Positions 28,001 to 37,306 are shown, counted from the first letter of the stretch. The stretch is DNA of 52,255 nt from an uncultured Butyrivibrio sp. (GCA_947168935.1 CAMVNV010000007.1:1-52255); one strand, 5' to 3'. The notes: a model not told the origin generated them from the letters alone. A program made the numbers and translations.

Positions 28001-28572
28001 CAGGACATATGATGGCAGTTGGTTATGATATGTACTGTAAGATGCTCAATGAAGCAGTTCGTAAGAAAAAGGGCCTTGAGACGTCTTATCCTGAAGACTT
28101 TGATACATCAATTGATCTTGATGTAGATGCTTATATCCCTGTCCGCTATATCCTTAATGAAGAGCAAAAGCTGGAGATATATAAGAGGATAGCAAGTATA
28201 GAAAACCTTGGCGAAGCTGATGATATGAGAGATGAGCTTCGTGACAGATTTGGAGATGTTCCGGACAGTGTTGATAATCTTCTAAGAGTTGCTCTTATGA
28301 GAGTTAAGGCTCACAGCCTTTATATGCGAGAAGTAAAGGGCGGAAATGGTGAGATAACATTTGAAATTTTAAGAGAAGCAAAGCTAAAGAGCGAGAATAT
28401 ACCGCTTCTTCTTAAGCATTACAAGGGAAGCCTTTCCTTTAAGTCCAAGGGCAAAGTTATGTTCATCTATACATATAAAAAAGATGAAAACCAGAAGAAG
28501 GCTGAAAGTAACCTGTTAAGTGATACAGAAAAGCTTCTGACAGATATGGAGCAGGCGCTTCTTAAGGTGTAA
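25018..28572 (+). CDS. mfd: Transcription-repair coupling factor
   Basis: The 1184-residue Mfd releases RNA polymerase stalled at DNA lesions and recruits UvrA. Domain order: UvrB-like N-terminal region (1-350), RNA-polymerase-interaction domain (about 495-590, HPGDYVVHESHGLGIYRGI), two RecA-like motor domains with ERLICGDVGFGKTEIA (Walker A), VDEEQRFGV (motif II), TLSATPIPRTLH, and QLRGRVGRSNRSAYAF (motif VI), then the C-terminal autoinhibitory domain. A basic stretch, KKKKRKKKKHSG, precedes the interaction domain. AAAGGA lies before the ATG, and a strong terminator follows. Confidence 0.98.
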   Translation: MRAIEAPLQELPAYTQLDKYLDNPFACAEVIGCLDSQKLHLINGLGSQVRYRIIVTDSDLRAKEIFEDYKFYDRNVTVYPAKDLIFYQADIHSNDLTRQRIRTMRRLIEGRPVTVVTTFAALMSPQIPAEVIRNNILALDKRKPVDEQDIARKLVNMGYEKVYQVEGPGQFSVRGDIIDVFDLTEENPYRIELFGDDIESMRSFDIMSQRSLEKLESIEIYPASELILTRQRLEDGFEKITDEFEKRYEQLRSEFKTEESARLKQIIEEKKEEALEYDNMSGLESFLRYFVDNPSTFLELFNSGSTMIFIDEPSHVQSQAKAVFEEFRESMINRAEQGYILPGQMDLLFTEEEIIARMGNTRRVLLETIPLPTSLNHYVPGASFEIHAQTIAPYNNSFDLLVKDLKGYHKRGYRVLILSGSRTRAKRIVEDLRDNDVIASYSEDPGRVLQAGEIMTYYGRILKGFEYPDIKFAVISESDIFTEHKKKKRKKKKHSGEAISSMADLHPGDYVVHESHGLGIYRGIEKIETDHVIKDYIKVEYAGGGNLYVLATGLDVLQKYASTSEDTNHKPKLNKLGSAEWKKTKAKVRSAVDEVAQDLVELYAKRQQTHGFQYGPDTVWQQEFEDAFPYQETEDQEAAIEAVKADMRSPRIMERLICGDVGFGKTEIAIRAAFKAVQDSKQVAVLVPTTILAQQHYNTFCERMKDFPVRVDMMSRFRTAREQKKTVEDLRKGLVDIVIGTHRLLSKDIQYKDLGLLIVDEEQRFGVTHKEKIKKIKESVDVLTLSATPIPRTLHMSLVGIRDMSILEEAPNERQPIQTFVCEYNEEMVREAVVRELSRNGQVYYVYNRVNDIADVAARIQKLVPEANVAFAHGQMAEQELEKIMYDFIDGDIDVLVSTTIIETGLDIPNVNTMIISDADKMGLSQLYQLRGRVGRSNRSAYAFLMYKKNKLLKEVAEKRLSAIREFTDLGSGFKIAMRDLEIRGAGSLLGRKQSGHMMAVGYDMYCKMLNEAVRKKKGLETSYPEDFDTSIDLDVDAYIPVRYILNEEQKLEIYKRIASIENLGEADDMRDELRDRFGDVPDSVDNLLRVALMRVKAHSLYMREVKGGNGEITFEILREAKLKSENIPLLLKHYKGSLSFKSKGKVMFIYTYKKDENQKKAESNLLSDTEKLLTDMEQALLKV

Positions 28573-28607
28573 AACGTAAGCATAAAAATAATAGCTCACA
28601 TCATAAA

Positions 28608-28645
28608 AAAGAGGGTCACGTGCTATTTGGCACGGGACCCTCTTT
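28608..28645. terminator. Terminator after mfd (bidirectional)
   Basis: AAAGAGGGTC pairs with GACCCTCTTT with additional inner pairing (CGTGC/GCACG). It lies between convergent mfd and the 142-residue gene. Confidence 0.9.
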
Positions 28646-28693
28646 GAATAGATATTCTTTTTTATGAAGTTAAGAAAATAGCAGCGCTTTTTC

Positions 28694-29122
28694 TTATGCC
28701 ATTGCAACAGATCTAAGCTTTGAAGCCTGCTGCTGTATATAAGAAAGCGGAATTTCACTTGTTTCAAGGCTATCAAGGTCGTTTCCGAGCTGTTCAAGTC
28801 TTCTTCTGGATTCAGTTAGATCAAAGGACTCTATTGAAAGACCTGCCATAGCAAACATAAGAGTCATAACGAAAACATTTCTGATCTTTTTATCCCTGAT
28901 AAATACAATATCAAAAGGCACCGGACCCTGATCATTGGTGATAGCGTAAGGGTATTCGCCTTTAATATCCAATGGATCGATCTCATATTCCAGTATCATG
29001 TACTGGTCATATCCTGTGAAAAGAATTGTTGAATAAGTCTGAGCATCCTGCTCACCTAAAAAAGCAATCAAATCCGTTTGACCATCGAGAGATATTTTGT
29101 AAAGAGTTATATTATTGCCCAT
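28694..29122 (-). CDS. Uncharacterised 142-residue protein
   Basis: I do not recognise the family. The first 75 residues are beta-rich (ITLYKISLDGQTDLIAFLG, YMILEYEIDPLDIKGEYPYAI); the rest is helical with one hydrophobic stretch (IRNVFVMTLMFAMAGLSIESF) too short and interrupted for a sure membrane helix, then a Leu/Glu/Arg-rich helix. The start is placed at 29122 because GGAGG is 8 bases upstream. A small perfect hairpin (CATTTCA-GTAT-TGAAATG, 29154-29171) lies in its leader. Divergent from the sugar-phosphate mutase gene. Confidence 0.6.
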   Translation of the reverse strand: MGNNITLYKISLDGQTDLIAFLGEQDAQTYSTILFTGYDQYMILEYEIDPLDIKGEYPYAITNDQGPVPFDIVFIRDKKIRNVFVMTLMFAMAGLSIESFDLTESRRRLEQLGNDLDSLETSEIPLSYIQQQASKLRSVAMA

Positions 29123-29332
29123 TATCAAAACCTCCAAACCTGTCAAAAATCTTCATTTCAGTATTGAAATGTGATAATCATATAAAAAATACTCCATAAT
29201 ATAATTCGGCTTTTTAAAGCCAAAAGTTTATTGTTTTTTGAGATGATGTAAGCAATAATTAAATAGCAATTACTGCTTTTGAATAATAAAATGATAGAGC
29301 AGAGTCGATCATGTGGGAGGAAATCAAGGAAA

Positions 29333-30862
29333 ATGAGTTATTCTGAACTTCAAAATGGTAGCGATATCCGTGGCATTGCCATGGAAAATGAGACTGGTGC
29401 ATCTGTAAATCTTACAAAGAAGGCATCTGAAGATCTTGCCGGAGCATTTGCTCTGTGGCTTTCAGCAAGAAATGATAATAAGAAAGTAAAAATAGCACTT
29501 GGAAGAGATTCAAGACTTACTGGAGAAGAGCTTTTAAAGGCAGCTGCAAGAGGAATCCTTGCTCAGGGTCACGAAGTATGCGATTTTGGTCTTGCTTCAA
29601 CACCAGCAATGTTTATGTCAACAGTTCTTCCAAATGGCGAAAATTCTGATACATATGATGGAAGTATCATGATAACAGCAAGTCACCTTCCTTATTATAG
29701 AAATGGACTCAAGTTCTTTACTAAAGAAGGCGGTCTTGAAAAGGGAGACATCAAAGAACTTACTAAGCTTGCTGATGAAATTGCATCAAAAGATGCAAGC
29801 GTTTCTGATTCAGATATCCCAAGCTGTGATTTTATGGATACATACGCTTCTTACCTTCAGGCTAAGATCCGTGACGGAGTAGGTAAGGGCGACAGACCAC
29901 TTGAAGGACTTAAGATAATCGTTGATGCAGGTAACGGTGCTGGCGGATTTTATGTTTCTAAGGTTCTTGAGCCACTTGGCGCAGACACAACAGGTAGTCA
30001 GTTCCTTGAGCCTGACGGAAGCTTCCCTAACCACATTCCAAATCCTGAGAATAAAGAAGCTGCAGCTTCTATTAAGAAGGCAACTCTTGAATCAGGAGCA
30101 GACCTTGGAATCATATTTGATACAGATGTTGACAGAGCTGGAGCTGTTCTTCCAAGCGGAAAGACACTTACAAGAAATGACCTTATCGCAGTCCTTTCTA
30201 TGATAGCTCTTGATGAGCATCCTGGAACAACGATCGTAACTGACTCTGTAACTTCAGACGGTCTTCATGATTTTATCGTATCTCATGGCGGTAAGCACAA
30301 AAGATTTAAACGCGGATACCGCAATGTAATAGATGAATCAATAAGACTTAATAACGAAGGCTGCGATTCTCAGCTTGCAATAGAGACAAGCGGACATGGC
30401 GCTTTCAAAGAAAATTACTTCCTTGACGACGGCGCATACCTTATGGTCAAGCTCCTTATCGAAATGGGTAAGGGCAAAAAACTTGAAGATATGATCGCTG
30501 ATCTAGGAGAGCCTGTAGAAAGTGATGAGATCAGATTCCCTGTTCTTCAGGATAAGATAGAGGGCGGAGATCTTCAGGCTAATGGAGACCGTATCCTTAA
30601 GATGCTCGAAGAAGCAGCTGGCAGTGTAGAAGGTTGGTCACTTCCCGAGGAGAACTATGAGGGCGTCAGAGTTAATGCTGACAAAGAACATGGCGATGGA
30701 TGGCTTCTTCTTAGAAAGTCACTTCATGAGCCGATCATGCCACTCAATATTGAAAGCAATACAAAGGGCGGCAATATGTTAATGGCAACTAAGCTGAAAG
30801 AAATTCTGGCAGGAGAAGATACTCTTGATCAGTCACCTCTTGATGCTTTTATTAACAAATAA
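29333..30862 (+). CDS. Phosphomannomutase / phosphoglucomutase family enzyme
   Basis: A 509-residue alpha-D-phosphohexomutase that moves phosphate between C1 and C6 of hexose phosphates. Signatures: NGSDIRGIA at the N-terminus, MITASHLPYYRNGLKFF (phosphoserine loop), DTDVDRAG (Mg2+ loop), ETSGHGAFKENYFLDDGAYL (sugar-recognition loop). I place the start at the ATG at 29333 (MSYSELQNGSD), since the family begins there; GGGAGG is 12 bases away, somewhat far, with AAGGA closer. It leads an apparent operon with xylB, 30 bp later. Mannose versus glucose preference is undecided. Confidence 0.9.
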   Translation: MSYSELQNGSDIRGIAMENETGASVNLTKKASEDLAGAFALWLSARNDNKKVKIALGRDSRLTGEELLKAAARGILAQGHEVCDFGLASTPAMFMSTVLPNGENSDTYDGSIMITASHLPYYRNGLKFFTKEGGLEKGDIKELTKLADEIASKDASVSDSDIPSCDFMDTYASYLQAKIRDGVGKGDRPLEGLKIIVDAGNGAGGFYVSKVLEPLGADTTGSQFLEPDGSFPNHIPNPENKEAAASIKKATLESGADLGIIFDTDVDRAGAVLPSGKTLTRNDLIAVLSMIALDEHPGTTIVTDSVTSDGLHDFIVSHGGKHKRFKRGYRNVIDESIRLNNEGCDSQLAIETSGHGAFKENYFLDDGAYLMVKLLIEMGKGKKLEDMIADLGEPVESDEIRFPVLQDKIEGGDLQANGDRILKMLEEAAGSVEGWSLPEENYEGVRVNADKEHGDGWLLLRKSLHEPIMPLNIESNTKGGNMLMATKLKEILAGEDTLDQSPLDAFINK

Positions 30863-30892
30863 AAACACAGTTTTATTAAAGTGGAGGAAAAA

Positions 30893-32371
30893 ATGCTTTA
30901 CATTGGAGTCGATTTAGGTACATCCGCAGTAAAACTTCTGCTGATGGACGAAAAGGGAGAAATCAAAAACATAGTTTCAAAAGAATATGAACTTCTTTTC
31001 CCACATCCAGGCTGGTCTGAGCAGAGACCTCAGGACTGGGTTAGCGCTGTAAAAGAAGGCATCAAGGAACTTGTAAAAGATGCTGACAAGAGCCAGGTTG
31101 CAGGTATCGGTGCAGGCGGACAGATGCACGGTCTTGTTGTTCTTGATAAGGATGACAATGTACTTAGACCTGCAATTCTTTGGAACGATGGAAGAACTCA
31201 GGGCGAGACAGATTATCTCAACAATGAAATTGGTAAAGATAAGCTCACTGAGTATACAGGAAATATTGCATTTGCAGGATTCACAGCACCTAAGATCCTT
31301 TGGATGAAGAATAATGAGCCTGAGCTCTTTGATAAGATCGCTAAGATCATGCTTCCTAAGGACTATATCAATTATGTACTTACAGGCGTCCACTGCACAG
31401 ATTATTCTGATGCGTCAGGTATGCTTCTTCTTGATGTTAAGAACAAGAAGTGGAGCAAGGAAATGCTTGATATCTGCAGCATTACAGAAGAGCAGATGCC
31501 AAAGCTTTTCGAAAGCTATGAAGTGGTTGGTACTCTGAAAAAAGATGTTGCTGATGAGCTCGGACTTTCTGAGAATGTTAAGGTATGCGCAGGCGCAGGC
31601 GATAACGCAGCAGCTGCTATCGGTACAGCTACTGTTGGAGCAGGTGCTTGTAACATCTCTCTTGGTACATCAGGTACAATCTTCATCTCATCTGACAAGT
31701 TCAGCGTAGATGATGGAAACTCACTTCACGCATTCGACCATGCAGATGGCAAGTTCCATCTTATGGGATGCATGCTTTCTGCTGCATCATGCAACAAGTG
31801 GTGGATGGAAGAGATCCTTAAGACAGAGGACTTCGCTGGCGAGCAGGCTCCTATCTCTGATGATAAGCTTGGCCACAACCACGTATATTACCTTCCTTAC
31901 CTTATGGGTGAGCGTGCTCCTCACAATGATCCATATGCAAGAAGCTGCTTCTTTGGTATGACAATGGATTCTAGCCGAGCTGATATGACACAGGCAGTTC
32001 TTGAAGGCGTTGCATTTGGTATGAGAGATTCTCTTGAAGCTGCTAAGGCTATGGGCATCAAGGTAGAGAAGAGCATGATCTGCGGCGGCGGAGCTAAGAG
32101 CCCTCTTTGGAGAAAGATCTTTGCTAACGTTATGAACATTGAACTCACAATTCCTGAAACAGAGCAGGGCCCTGGATACGGCGGAGCTATCCTTGCAGCT
32201 GTTGGATGCGGTGAGTACGCAAGCGTAGATGAAGCTGTTAAGAAGCTTATCAAAGTAACAGGATCTACAAAGCCTGAACCTGAACTTGCAGCTCTTTACG
32301 AAGAGAGATATCAGACATACAGAAAGCTTTATCCGGCACTTAAGGGCCTTTTCACAGAGATGAAAGGATGA
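30893..32371 (+). CDS. xylB: Xylulokinase
   Basis: A 492-residue FGGY-family kinase converting D-xylulose to xylulose-5-phosphate, the entry of xylose into the pentose phosphate or phosphoketolase routes. LYIGVDLGTSAVKLLLMD (ATP site), WSEQRPQDWV, GGQMHGLVVLD (sugar site), CAGAGDNAAAAIGT, YLMGERAPHNDP and GGGAKSPLWRKIFA match XylB throughout. The correct start is the ATG at 30893 with GGAGG directly upstream; the in-frame GTG at 30881 lies inside that ribosome site. It fits the xylan-degrading gene content of the window. Confidence 0.94.
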   Translation: MLYIGVDLGTSAVKLLLMDEKGEIKNIVSKEYELLFPHPGWSEQRPQDWVSAVKEGIKELVKDADKSQVAGIGAGGQMHGLVVLDKDDNVLRPAILWNDGRTQGETDYLNNEIGKDKLTEYTGNIAFAGFTAPKILWMKNNEPELFDKIAKIMLPKDYINYVLTGVHCTDYSDASGMLLLDVKNKKWSKEMLDICSITEEQMPKLFESYEVVGTLKKDVADELGLSENVKVCAGAGDNAAAAIGTATVGAGACNISLGTSGTIFISSDKFSVDDGNSLHAFDHADGKFHLMGCMLSAASCNKWWMEEILKTEDFAGEQAPISDDKLGHNHVYYLPYLMGERAPHNDPYARSCFFGMTMDSSRADMTQAVLEGVAFGMRDSLEAAKAMGIKVEKSMICGGGAKSPLWRKIFANVMNIELTIPETEQGPGYGGAILAAVGCGEYASVDEAVKKLIKVTGSTKPEPELAALYEERYQTYRKLYPALKGLFTEMKG

Positions 32372-32483
32372 GTTTGAAATACCTCAGTATTTCAAACTCT
32401 GGAGATAATCTGACGATTATCTCCGAATATATAAGAATTAAATAGATTCTCGGGGATTAGTATTAATTACTATTCCCGAGAAT
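32372..32483. other. Three consecutive hairpins between xylB and the DUF4867 gene
   Basis: Stem 1: GTTTGAAATAC / GTATTTCAAAC (32372-32397), loop CTCA. Stem 2: GGAGATAATC / GATTATCTCC (32401-32424), loop TGAC. Stem 3: ATTCTCGGGGAT / ATTCCCGAGAAT (32446-32483), one G-T pair, with AT-rich inner extension. None has a T run. They are probably RNA processing or stability elements that set different transcript levels across the operon (inference). Confidence 0.8.
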
Positions 32484-32535
32484 AGTTAATAAGTTTTAGC
32501 GTAATACCCGATTTGGGGGAATATGGAGGAATAGC

Positions 32536-33180
32536 ATGAAGATTTACAGCGTAACAGATGAAGAATTCAAAAAATTCGGTAAAGTCGTAAAGGGAGTTAA
32601 GGTTGACCAGATCCTTAAAGCTCTTGAAGAGAAGACTCCCTGCCCTGAAGAAGCACCTGACTATGTAGCAGAAGAGCCTGAACTTCAGTCACTTCCACAG
32701 GCTAAGGTTCTTGCTGATACACTTTTTGGCGGAATGCCAGCACAGTTTGGATGGTGCAACGGTCACAACACAAAGCTTAACTGCTTTGAGTATCACAGAA
32801 GCAGTGAGTTCAACCTTGGAACAGAGGATTTCATCCTTCTTCTTGCTCTTGAGTCAGATATCGATGAGAACTTCCACATCGATTCTGCTAAGACAATGGC
32901 ATTCAAGGTTCCTGCAGGCGTACTTGTAGAAGTATATGCAACATCACTTCACTATGCACCTTGCCAGGCACACAAGGATAAGGGCTTCAAGGTACTTGTA
33001 GCTCTTCCTCAGATGACTAACGTAGGAAACGCTAAGCCAAACGGAGACAGCGCAGAGGACAGACTCCTCTTTGCTCGTAACAAGTGGCTTGTTGCTCACC
33101 CAGAAGCTGGCGAAGCAGAAAGTGGTGCTTTCGTAGGTATCGACGGCGAGAACATTGATATCAAAGACCTTCTTGACTAA
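32536..33180 (+). CDS. DUF4867-like cupin-fold protein
   Basis: A 214-residue cytosolic protein of the DUF4867 type (my family call from pattern). Its central region has beta-barrel features seen in cupins such as ureidoglycolate lyase: NCFEYHRSSEFNLGTEDFILLLALESD, FKVPAGVLVEVYATSLHYAPC, with candidate metal ligands His and Glu in YHRSSE and His in SLHYAPC. The reaction is unknown; DUF4867 genes tend to sit with sugar kinases, so a sugar isomerase or epimerase-like step is possible. GGAGG is upstream of the ATG. Likely the last gene of the mutase-xylB operon, although separated by 164 bp with three hairpins. Confidence 0.75.
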   Translation: MKIYSVTDEEFKKFGKVVKGVKVDQILKALEEKTPCPEEAPDYVAEEPELQSLPQAKVLADTLFGGMPAQFGWCNGHNTKLNCFEYHRSSEFNLGTEDFILLLALESDIDENFHIDSAKTMAFKVPAGVLVEVYATSLHYAPCQAHKDKGFKVLVALPQMTNVGNAKPNGDSAEDRLLFARNKWLVAHPEAGEAESGAFVGIDGENIDIKDLLD

Positions 33181-33216
33181 AAAGATAAAAAATATTGCGC
33201 AGATATCTTTTTAAAG

Positions 33217-33258
33217 AATCTATAAGAAAGCCCTTCGGAATTATATCCGAAGGGCTTT
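33217..33258. terminator. Terminator between DUF4867 gene and chemoreceptor
   Basis: AAGCCCTTCGGA and TCCGAAGGGCTT form a 12-bp stem with loop ATTATA, followed by T's on the plus strand. It is bidirectional for convergent genes. Confidence 0.93.
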
Positions 33259-33293
33259 TATGGTATGTATGAATATGAAAATAATAGGTCGTT

Positions 33294-35351
33294 TCAGTGA
33301 AGCTTAAACTTGGATACAACACCTGCAAGGTTCTTGGCGATAACTGACTGCTTACTGGACATATCTGAAACATTTCCAACAACATCTGAAACGGTATTAA
33401 CTGTATCAGTTATCTCAGATGATCTTGTAGCTGTATCCTGAGTGGATTCTGTAATGTTCTGAATAGCAGAACTTACCTCACTCATAGCTCCATGGATAGT
33501 TCCAACCATTTCAGCAATGGAGGTGGATGTCTGACCGAAGGATTCAGCATCCTGGCCATATTGCTGAGCTACATTTACAAATTTATCATAGTCTGGTGTT
33601 ACAGTATCCTTGAGGAAAGTCAGAAGCTCATTTGTAGCGCCCAACAGGTTGGAGAATGCATCCTGAACACCGTTAACTGTTTCCTGAATCTGACCAACAG
33701 CAGCTCCTGTATCGCCAGCGAGCTTGTTGATCTCTGTTGCAACAACTGCAAATCCCTTACCATGTTCTCCTGCACGGGCAGCTTCGATAGAAGCGTTAAG
33801 TGAAAGGAGATTGATCTGATCTGCAATTTCTGCGATGGAATCTGCAAGGGATCCGATCTGCTGAACTACATCTGCCTGAGAGTTTGCGGATTCTATATCT
33901 GATTCACGTTCCTGAGCAATCTGGATCGCGTTGTCATATGCTACCTTTGAACTATCTTCAATATCCTTAGCTCTCTTCTTAATATCTTCAGCAAGAGCCT
34001 TGGACTCATCAGCCTGACTGGAAAGGAGCTGAACAGATGCGTTAACTTCTTCTACAGAAGCATTAACCTGTTCAGTAGCTGCTGATGCGCTCATCATTGC
34101 ATCATTAACACCGGTCATGTTGGACTGAATTGTCTGGAATTCGTTAGTGAGCTGTGATGCCATGCTTTCAAGGGTTGAGCTTGCTTCATCAATTTTTTCA
34201 GATTCGTTTGATACCTGAGTGATGACACCTTTATTATTTTCATACATCAAGTTGAGGGAATCTGACATCTGGCCGAGTTCGTCTCCGCTCTTAATACGCA
34301 TCTTATCAATTGTGAAGTCACCATTTGCCAGCTTACCTGCAAATGTTTTAACGTTTCCAACACTCTTGGCAATTGAGTTAACCAGAAGAAGGATAACAAG
34401 CGCACATACTACTACTGATACTGCACAGATAGTCATGAGAAGGTTACGTATTTCTATCATGGTTGCATCAAGCTCTGTCTGTGCAAGCGTGAGGATAAGT
34501 TTCCACTCTACTTCCGGTATAGTATCGTAGAAATATATATATGGACCATTATCTGTCTCAAATCCACCAACGCCCATATCGCCTGAAAATACCGGGCCGG
34601 CAGCAGCTGCCATTGTAGGATCATCAGCTATATTAAGAGAAGAAGATGCTTTTGATGTGTCGATATCATACAGATATGTTCCTGTTGAGCTAAGAAGGAT
34701 AGGATTTGATGTTTCACCAAGAGACATAGTAGATACCATATCCTGAATGGAACTGAGGATCGTGTCTACTGTGATACAACCGATGCATTCACCTGCATCA
34801 TTAAATATGGGAGCTGAACATGTTGCCATGATGGTTCCACTGGTCTCATCATAGTATGGATCTGTTATGGTAGCATCTAAGGATGTCATGCTGATAGCAT
34901 CGGTATAATATTCCTGAGAAAAATAATCATAGTCTGCATTAGAATATTCATCGGTATATACTATCGTGCTTCCATCTTTGTACCAATAAGGTCCGGCATA
35001 TTCCTGGTTTTTATATACGCCCCTTGCGAACCATATTCCTGCACCTGAGATAACATCATTACCTGCAATAACGTCGGAAAAGATTTTTTCATAACTATCA
35101 AGATCTGTATATGAATAGCTAGTTCCAACGTTACTGGAAAGAACTTCTGCCGTGCAGCGAAGGGTTTCCAAGGTGACATTAACGGAATTTGAATTAGCTT
35201 CCAGTGTCTGAAATGCCTTATCGGTTGTTAGTGACTGAAAAGCGTCAGAAAATTTCGTTACACTTATATATGTTATTAGTACGAGAGCAATGGCAACGAT
35301 TGGAAGAATACCGAGAAGCATTTTCATTCTAAGACTCATTTTTTTCAGCAT
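33294..35351 (-). CDS. Methyl-accepting chemotaxis protein with dCache-type sensor
   Basis: A 685-residue membrane chemoreceptor. TM1 is at about 11-31; an extracytoplasmic sensor of about 260 residues follows with dCache features ([48 protein letters not shown]); TM2 at about 302-325 leads to a HAMP domain and a coiled-coil signalling domain with the kinase-binding hairpin [33 protein letters not shown]. The start is placed at 35351, where AAAGGAG is correctly spaced; a longer frame to 35432 has no ribosome site and would overlap the promoter. The ligand is unknown; amino acids are common for dCache. Confidence 0.93.
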   Translation of the reverse strand: MLKKMSLRMKMLLGILPIVAIALVLITYISVTKFSDAFQSLTTDKAFQTLEANSNSVNVTLETLRCTAEVLSSNVGTSYSYTDLDSYEKIFSDVIAGNDVISGAGIWFARGVYKNQEYAGPYWYKDGSTIVYTDEYSNADYDYFSQEYYTDAISMTSLDATITDPYYDETSGTIMATCSAPIFNDAGECIGCITVDTILSSIQDMVSTMSLGETSNPILLSSTGTYLYDIDTSKASSSLNIADDPTMAAAAGPVFSGDMGVGGFETDNGPYIYFYDTIPEVEWKLILTLAQTELDATMIEIRNLLMTICAVSVVVCALVILLLVNSIAKSVGNVKTFAGKLANGDFTIDKMRIKSGDELGQMSDSLNLMYENNKGVITQVSNESEKIDEASSTLESMASQLTNEFQTIQSNMTGVNDAMMSASAATEQVNASVEEVNASVQLLSSQADESKALAEDIKKRAKDIEDSSKVAYDNAIQIAQERESDIESANSQADVVQQIGSLADSIAEIADQINLLSLNASIEAARAGEHGKGFAVVATEINKLAGDTGAAVGQIQETVNGVQDAFSNLLGATNELLTFLKDTVTPDYDKFVNVAQQYGQDAESFGQTSTSIAEMVGTIHGAMSEVSSAIQNITESTQDTATRSSEITDTVNTVSDVVGNVSDMSSKQSVIAKNLAGVVSKFKLH

Positions 35352-35416
35352 ACATACTCCTTTTTGCTCATCCCTGTGAGCGTGATAATGATTTTGAAAA
35401 AACTCAGCCGTATATG

Positions 35417-35443
35417 GTATCGGATCATTCATTAAAATAATTA
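35417..35443 (-). promoter_or_regulatory. Sigma-28-type promoter of the dCache chemoreceptor
   Basis: Minus strand: TAAT, 15 bases, TCCGATAC. It has two mismatches in the -10 and one in the -35, and lies 66 bases upstream of the start. Back-to-back with a better site for the divergent receptor. Confidence 0.55.
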
Positions 35444-35469
35444 AGTATTTCCTTTCTCCAAAAAAGATA

Positions 35470-35496
35470 TTAAGAAATGTTTGTAAAAGCCGATAA
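35470..35496 (+). promoter_or_regulatory. Sigma-28-type promoter of the second chemoreceptor
   Basis: TTAA, 15 bases, GCCGATAA: a perfect -10 and one mismatch in the -35 against TAAA-N15-GCCGATAA. It ends 77 bases before the ATG at 35573. This is the best sigma-28 match in the window. Confidence 0.85.
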
Positions 35497-35572
35497 AGAA
35501 TGTGTATGGATTCTTTAGCTCTATTTTTTTCTATATTTTCAAGTGTTTGGAATATAACTTTGGAGGTTTACT

Positions 35573-37294
35573 ATGAATTTCAAGGGAATTGTTACAGCTG
35601 ATAAGGGTAAGCTTAAGAATCAGTCTGTATCCAAAAAAGTATCGGGAATTTTTAGAAGTGCAGGTGTGAGATTTGCTTTGGTAATTACATTTATGGTAGT
35701 TACAGCGATCTCTTCTCTTTGGGGAGTTCACTCGATTTATTCAAGAGACCTCAAAGCAGATAATATTCAGGGTGAGATTCGAATTGATATACAGGCACTT
35801 TCCAAGCACTTTCTTTGGGCCTTGTCGGCGACCACAGAGGAAGTAAGAGCTTCTGAGCTTGAGAAGATATCAGAAGCATTCAATGATTTTAATGGATATA
35901 AAGAAAGCTTATCCAATGTATATGATAACGATGCAATGATAAGCCAGTTTTATGAGCATCTTGCTGTTGTAGAGTCCAATGGTAAAACTCTGGAGAATAT
36001 GTTCTCTGACGGTTCTTCTACTAACGAAGATATCTTTGAATATTTTGATGGAACCCTTTATCCATCTATCAATGATGTTGCATCAGATCTAAAGGTTGTT
36101 GCAAAAGAAATTGCAGAACATGGTCAGGCTGTTTTTACACGAACTCTGGTAATAACAGGTGTAGCAGCAGCGATGTCTCTTCTTATAATTCTTACAACAG
36201 TAATCTATATTGTTAATTCAGGGCATAATCTTGCAAATAGTATTGTTGAACCTGTTACTGAAGTCAGAAATGCTGCTAGTGATATGTCTGAGGGTAAACT
36301 TGATATTAAGATCGATTACAGAGCGGAAGATGAACTTGGCATACTTGCTCATGATCTGAGAAAATCGACAAGATATACTGCTTCAATAGTTAAGGATATC
36401 AGTGAATCGCTTGATAGGATGGCATCGGGAGACTTCACGAAAGGTACAGATCATCCTGAGCTTTATATTGGTGATTATAAAGCAATCATGGATGCACTTG
36501 ATGATATTTCTGACAGATTGTCAACAACTCTTTCACAAGTAAGAGAATCATCATCACAGGTATCTGCAGGTGCTCAGAATATGTCTGAAGGAGCGAGTGC
36601 TCTTGCTGAAGGTGCTACAGACCAGGCAGCTGCGATCCAGCAGCTTACAGCTTCAGTCTCGACTGTTACTGAACAGACCAGAAATGTTGCAGATGCCGCC
36701 CAGCAGTCCAATGAGATGGCTCAGAAGGTTAAGGAGGATGTTGATACATCAGCACGTAAGATGCATCTTGTTACAGATGCTATGACCAGGATAACAGAAG
36801 CTTCTAAAGAAATTGAGCTTGTTACCAATTCTATAGAAGCTATTGCTAAGCAGACACAGCTCCTTGCGCTTAATGCTTCGATCGAAGCAGCACGTGCGGG
36901 TGATGCAGGTAAGGGATTTGCAGTTGTTGCCGGCGAGATAAGTCAGCTTGCAAACCAGTCATCAGAAGCTGCTAAGAATACACATCAGCTTATAAGTGAT
37001 ACTATGGATGAGATTTCCAATGGTAATGAAGTTGTTGATGAGACTAAGGCAGCACTTGAGCTTGTAGTAGAATCTGTAAATCAGGTTTCTGAGATGATGA
37101 CAACATCCGGAAATATGGCTAAGGATCAGGTTGTTAGCATGGAACAGATCACAGATGGTATCGAACAGATATCTAATGTTGTATCCAGTAATTCCGCTAC
37201 AGCTGAGGAATCAAGCGCAGTATCTCAGCAGCTGTCAGAGGAGTCCAATATGCTTAATGACCTTATCGATAAGTTTAAGGTTAAACAGGGATGA
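35573..37294 (+). CDS. Methyl-accepting chemotaxis protein, helical-bundle sensor
   Basis: A 573-residue chemoreceptor. TM1 lies at about 32-53 and TM2 at about 187-214. The sensor between them, about 135 residues, is all-helical, like four-helix-bundle sensors. HAMP (EPVTEVRNAASDMSEGKLDIKID) precedes a methyl-accepting signalling domain with [36 protein letters not shown]. It ends in KFKVKQG without a CheR-binding pentapeptide. GGAGG precedes the ATG. Divergent from the dCache receptor, with adjacent sigma-28 promoters. Confidence 0.94.
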   Translation: MNFKGIVTADKGKLKNQSVSKKVSGIFRSAGVRFALVITFMVVTAISSLWGVHSIYSRDLKADNIQGEIRIDIQALSKHFLWALSATTEEVRASELEKISEAFNDFNGYKESLSNVYDNDAMISQFYEHLAVVESNGKTLENMFSDGSSTNEDIFEYFDGTLYPSINDVASDLKVVAKEIAEHGQAVFTRTLVITGVAAAMSLLIILTTVIYIVNSGHNLANSIVEPVTEVRNAASDMSEGKLDIKIDYRAEDELGILAHDLRKSTRYTASIVKDISESLDRMASGDFTKGTDHPELYIGDYKAIMDALDDISDRLSTTLSQVRESSSQVSAGAQNMSEGASALAEGATDQAAAIQQLTASVSTVTEQTRNVADAAQQSNEMAQKVKEDVDTSARKMHLVTDAMTRITEASKEIELVTNSIEAIAKQTQLLALNASIEAARAGDAGKGFAVVAGEISQLANQSSEAAKNTHQLISDTMDEISNGNEVVDETKAALELVVESVNQVSEMMTTSGNMAKDQVVSMEQITDGIEQISNVVSSNSATAEESSAVSQQLSEESNMLNDLIDKFKVKQG

Positions 37295-37306
37295 TCTAAA
37301 ACAATC

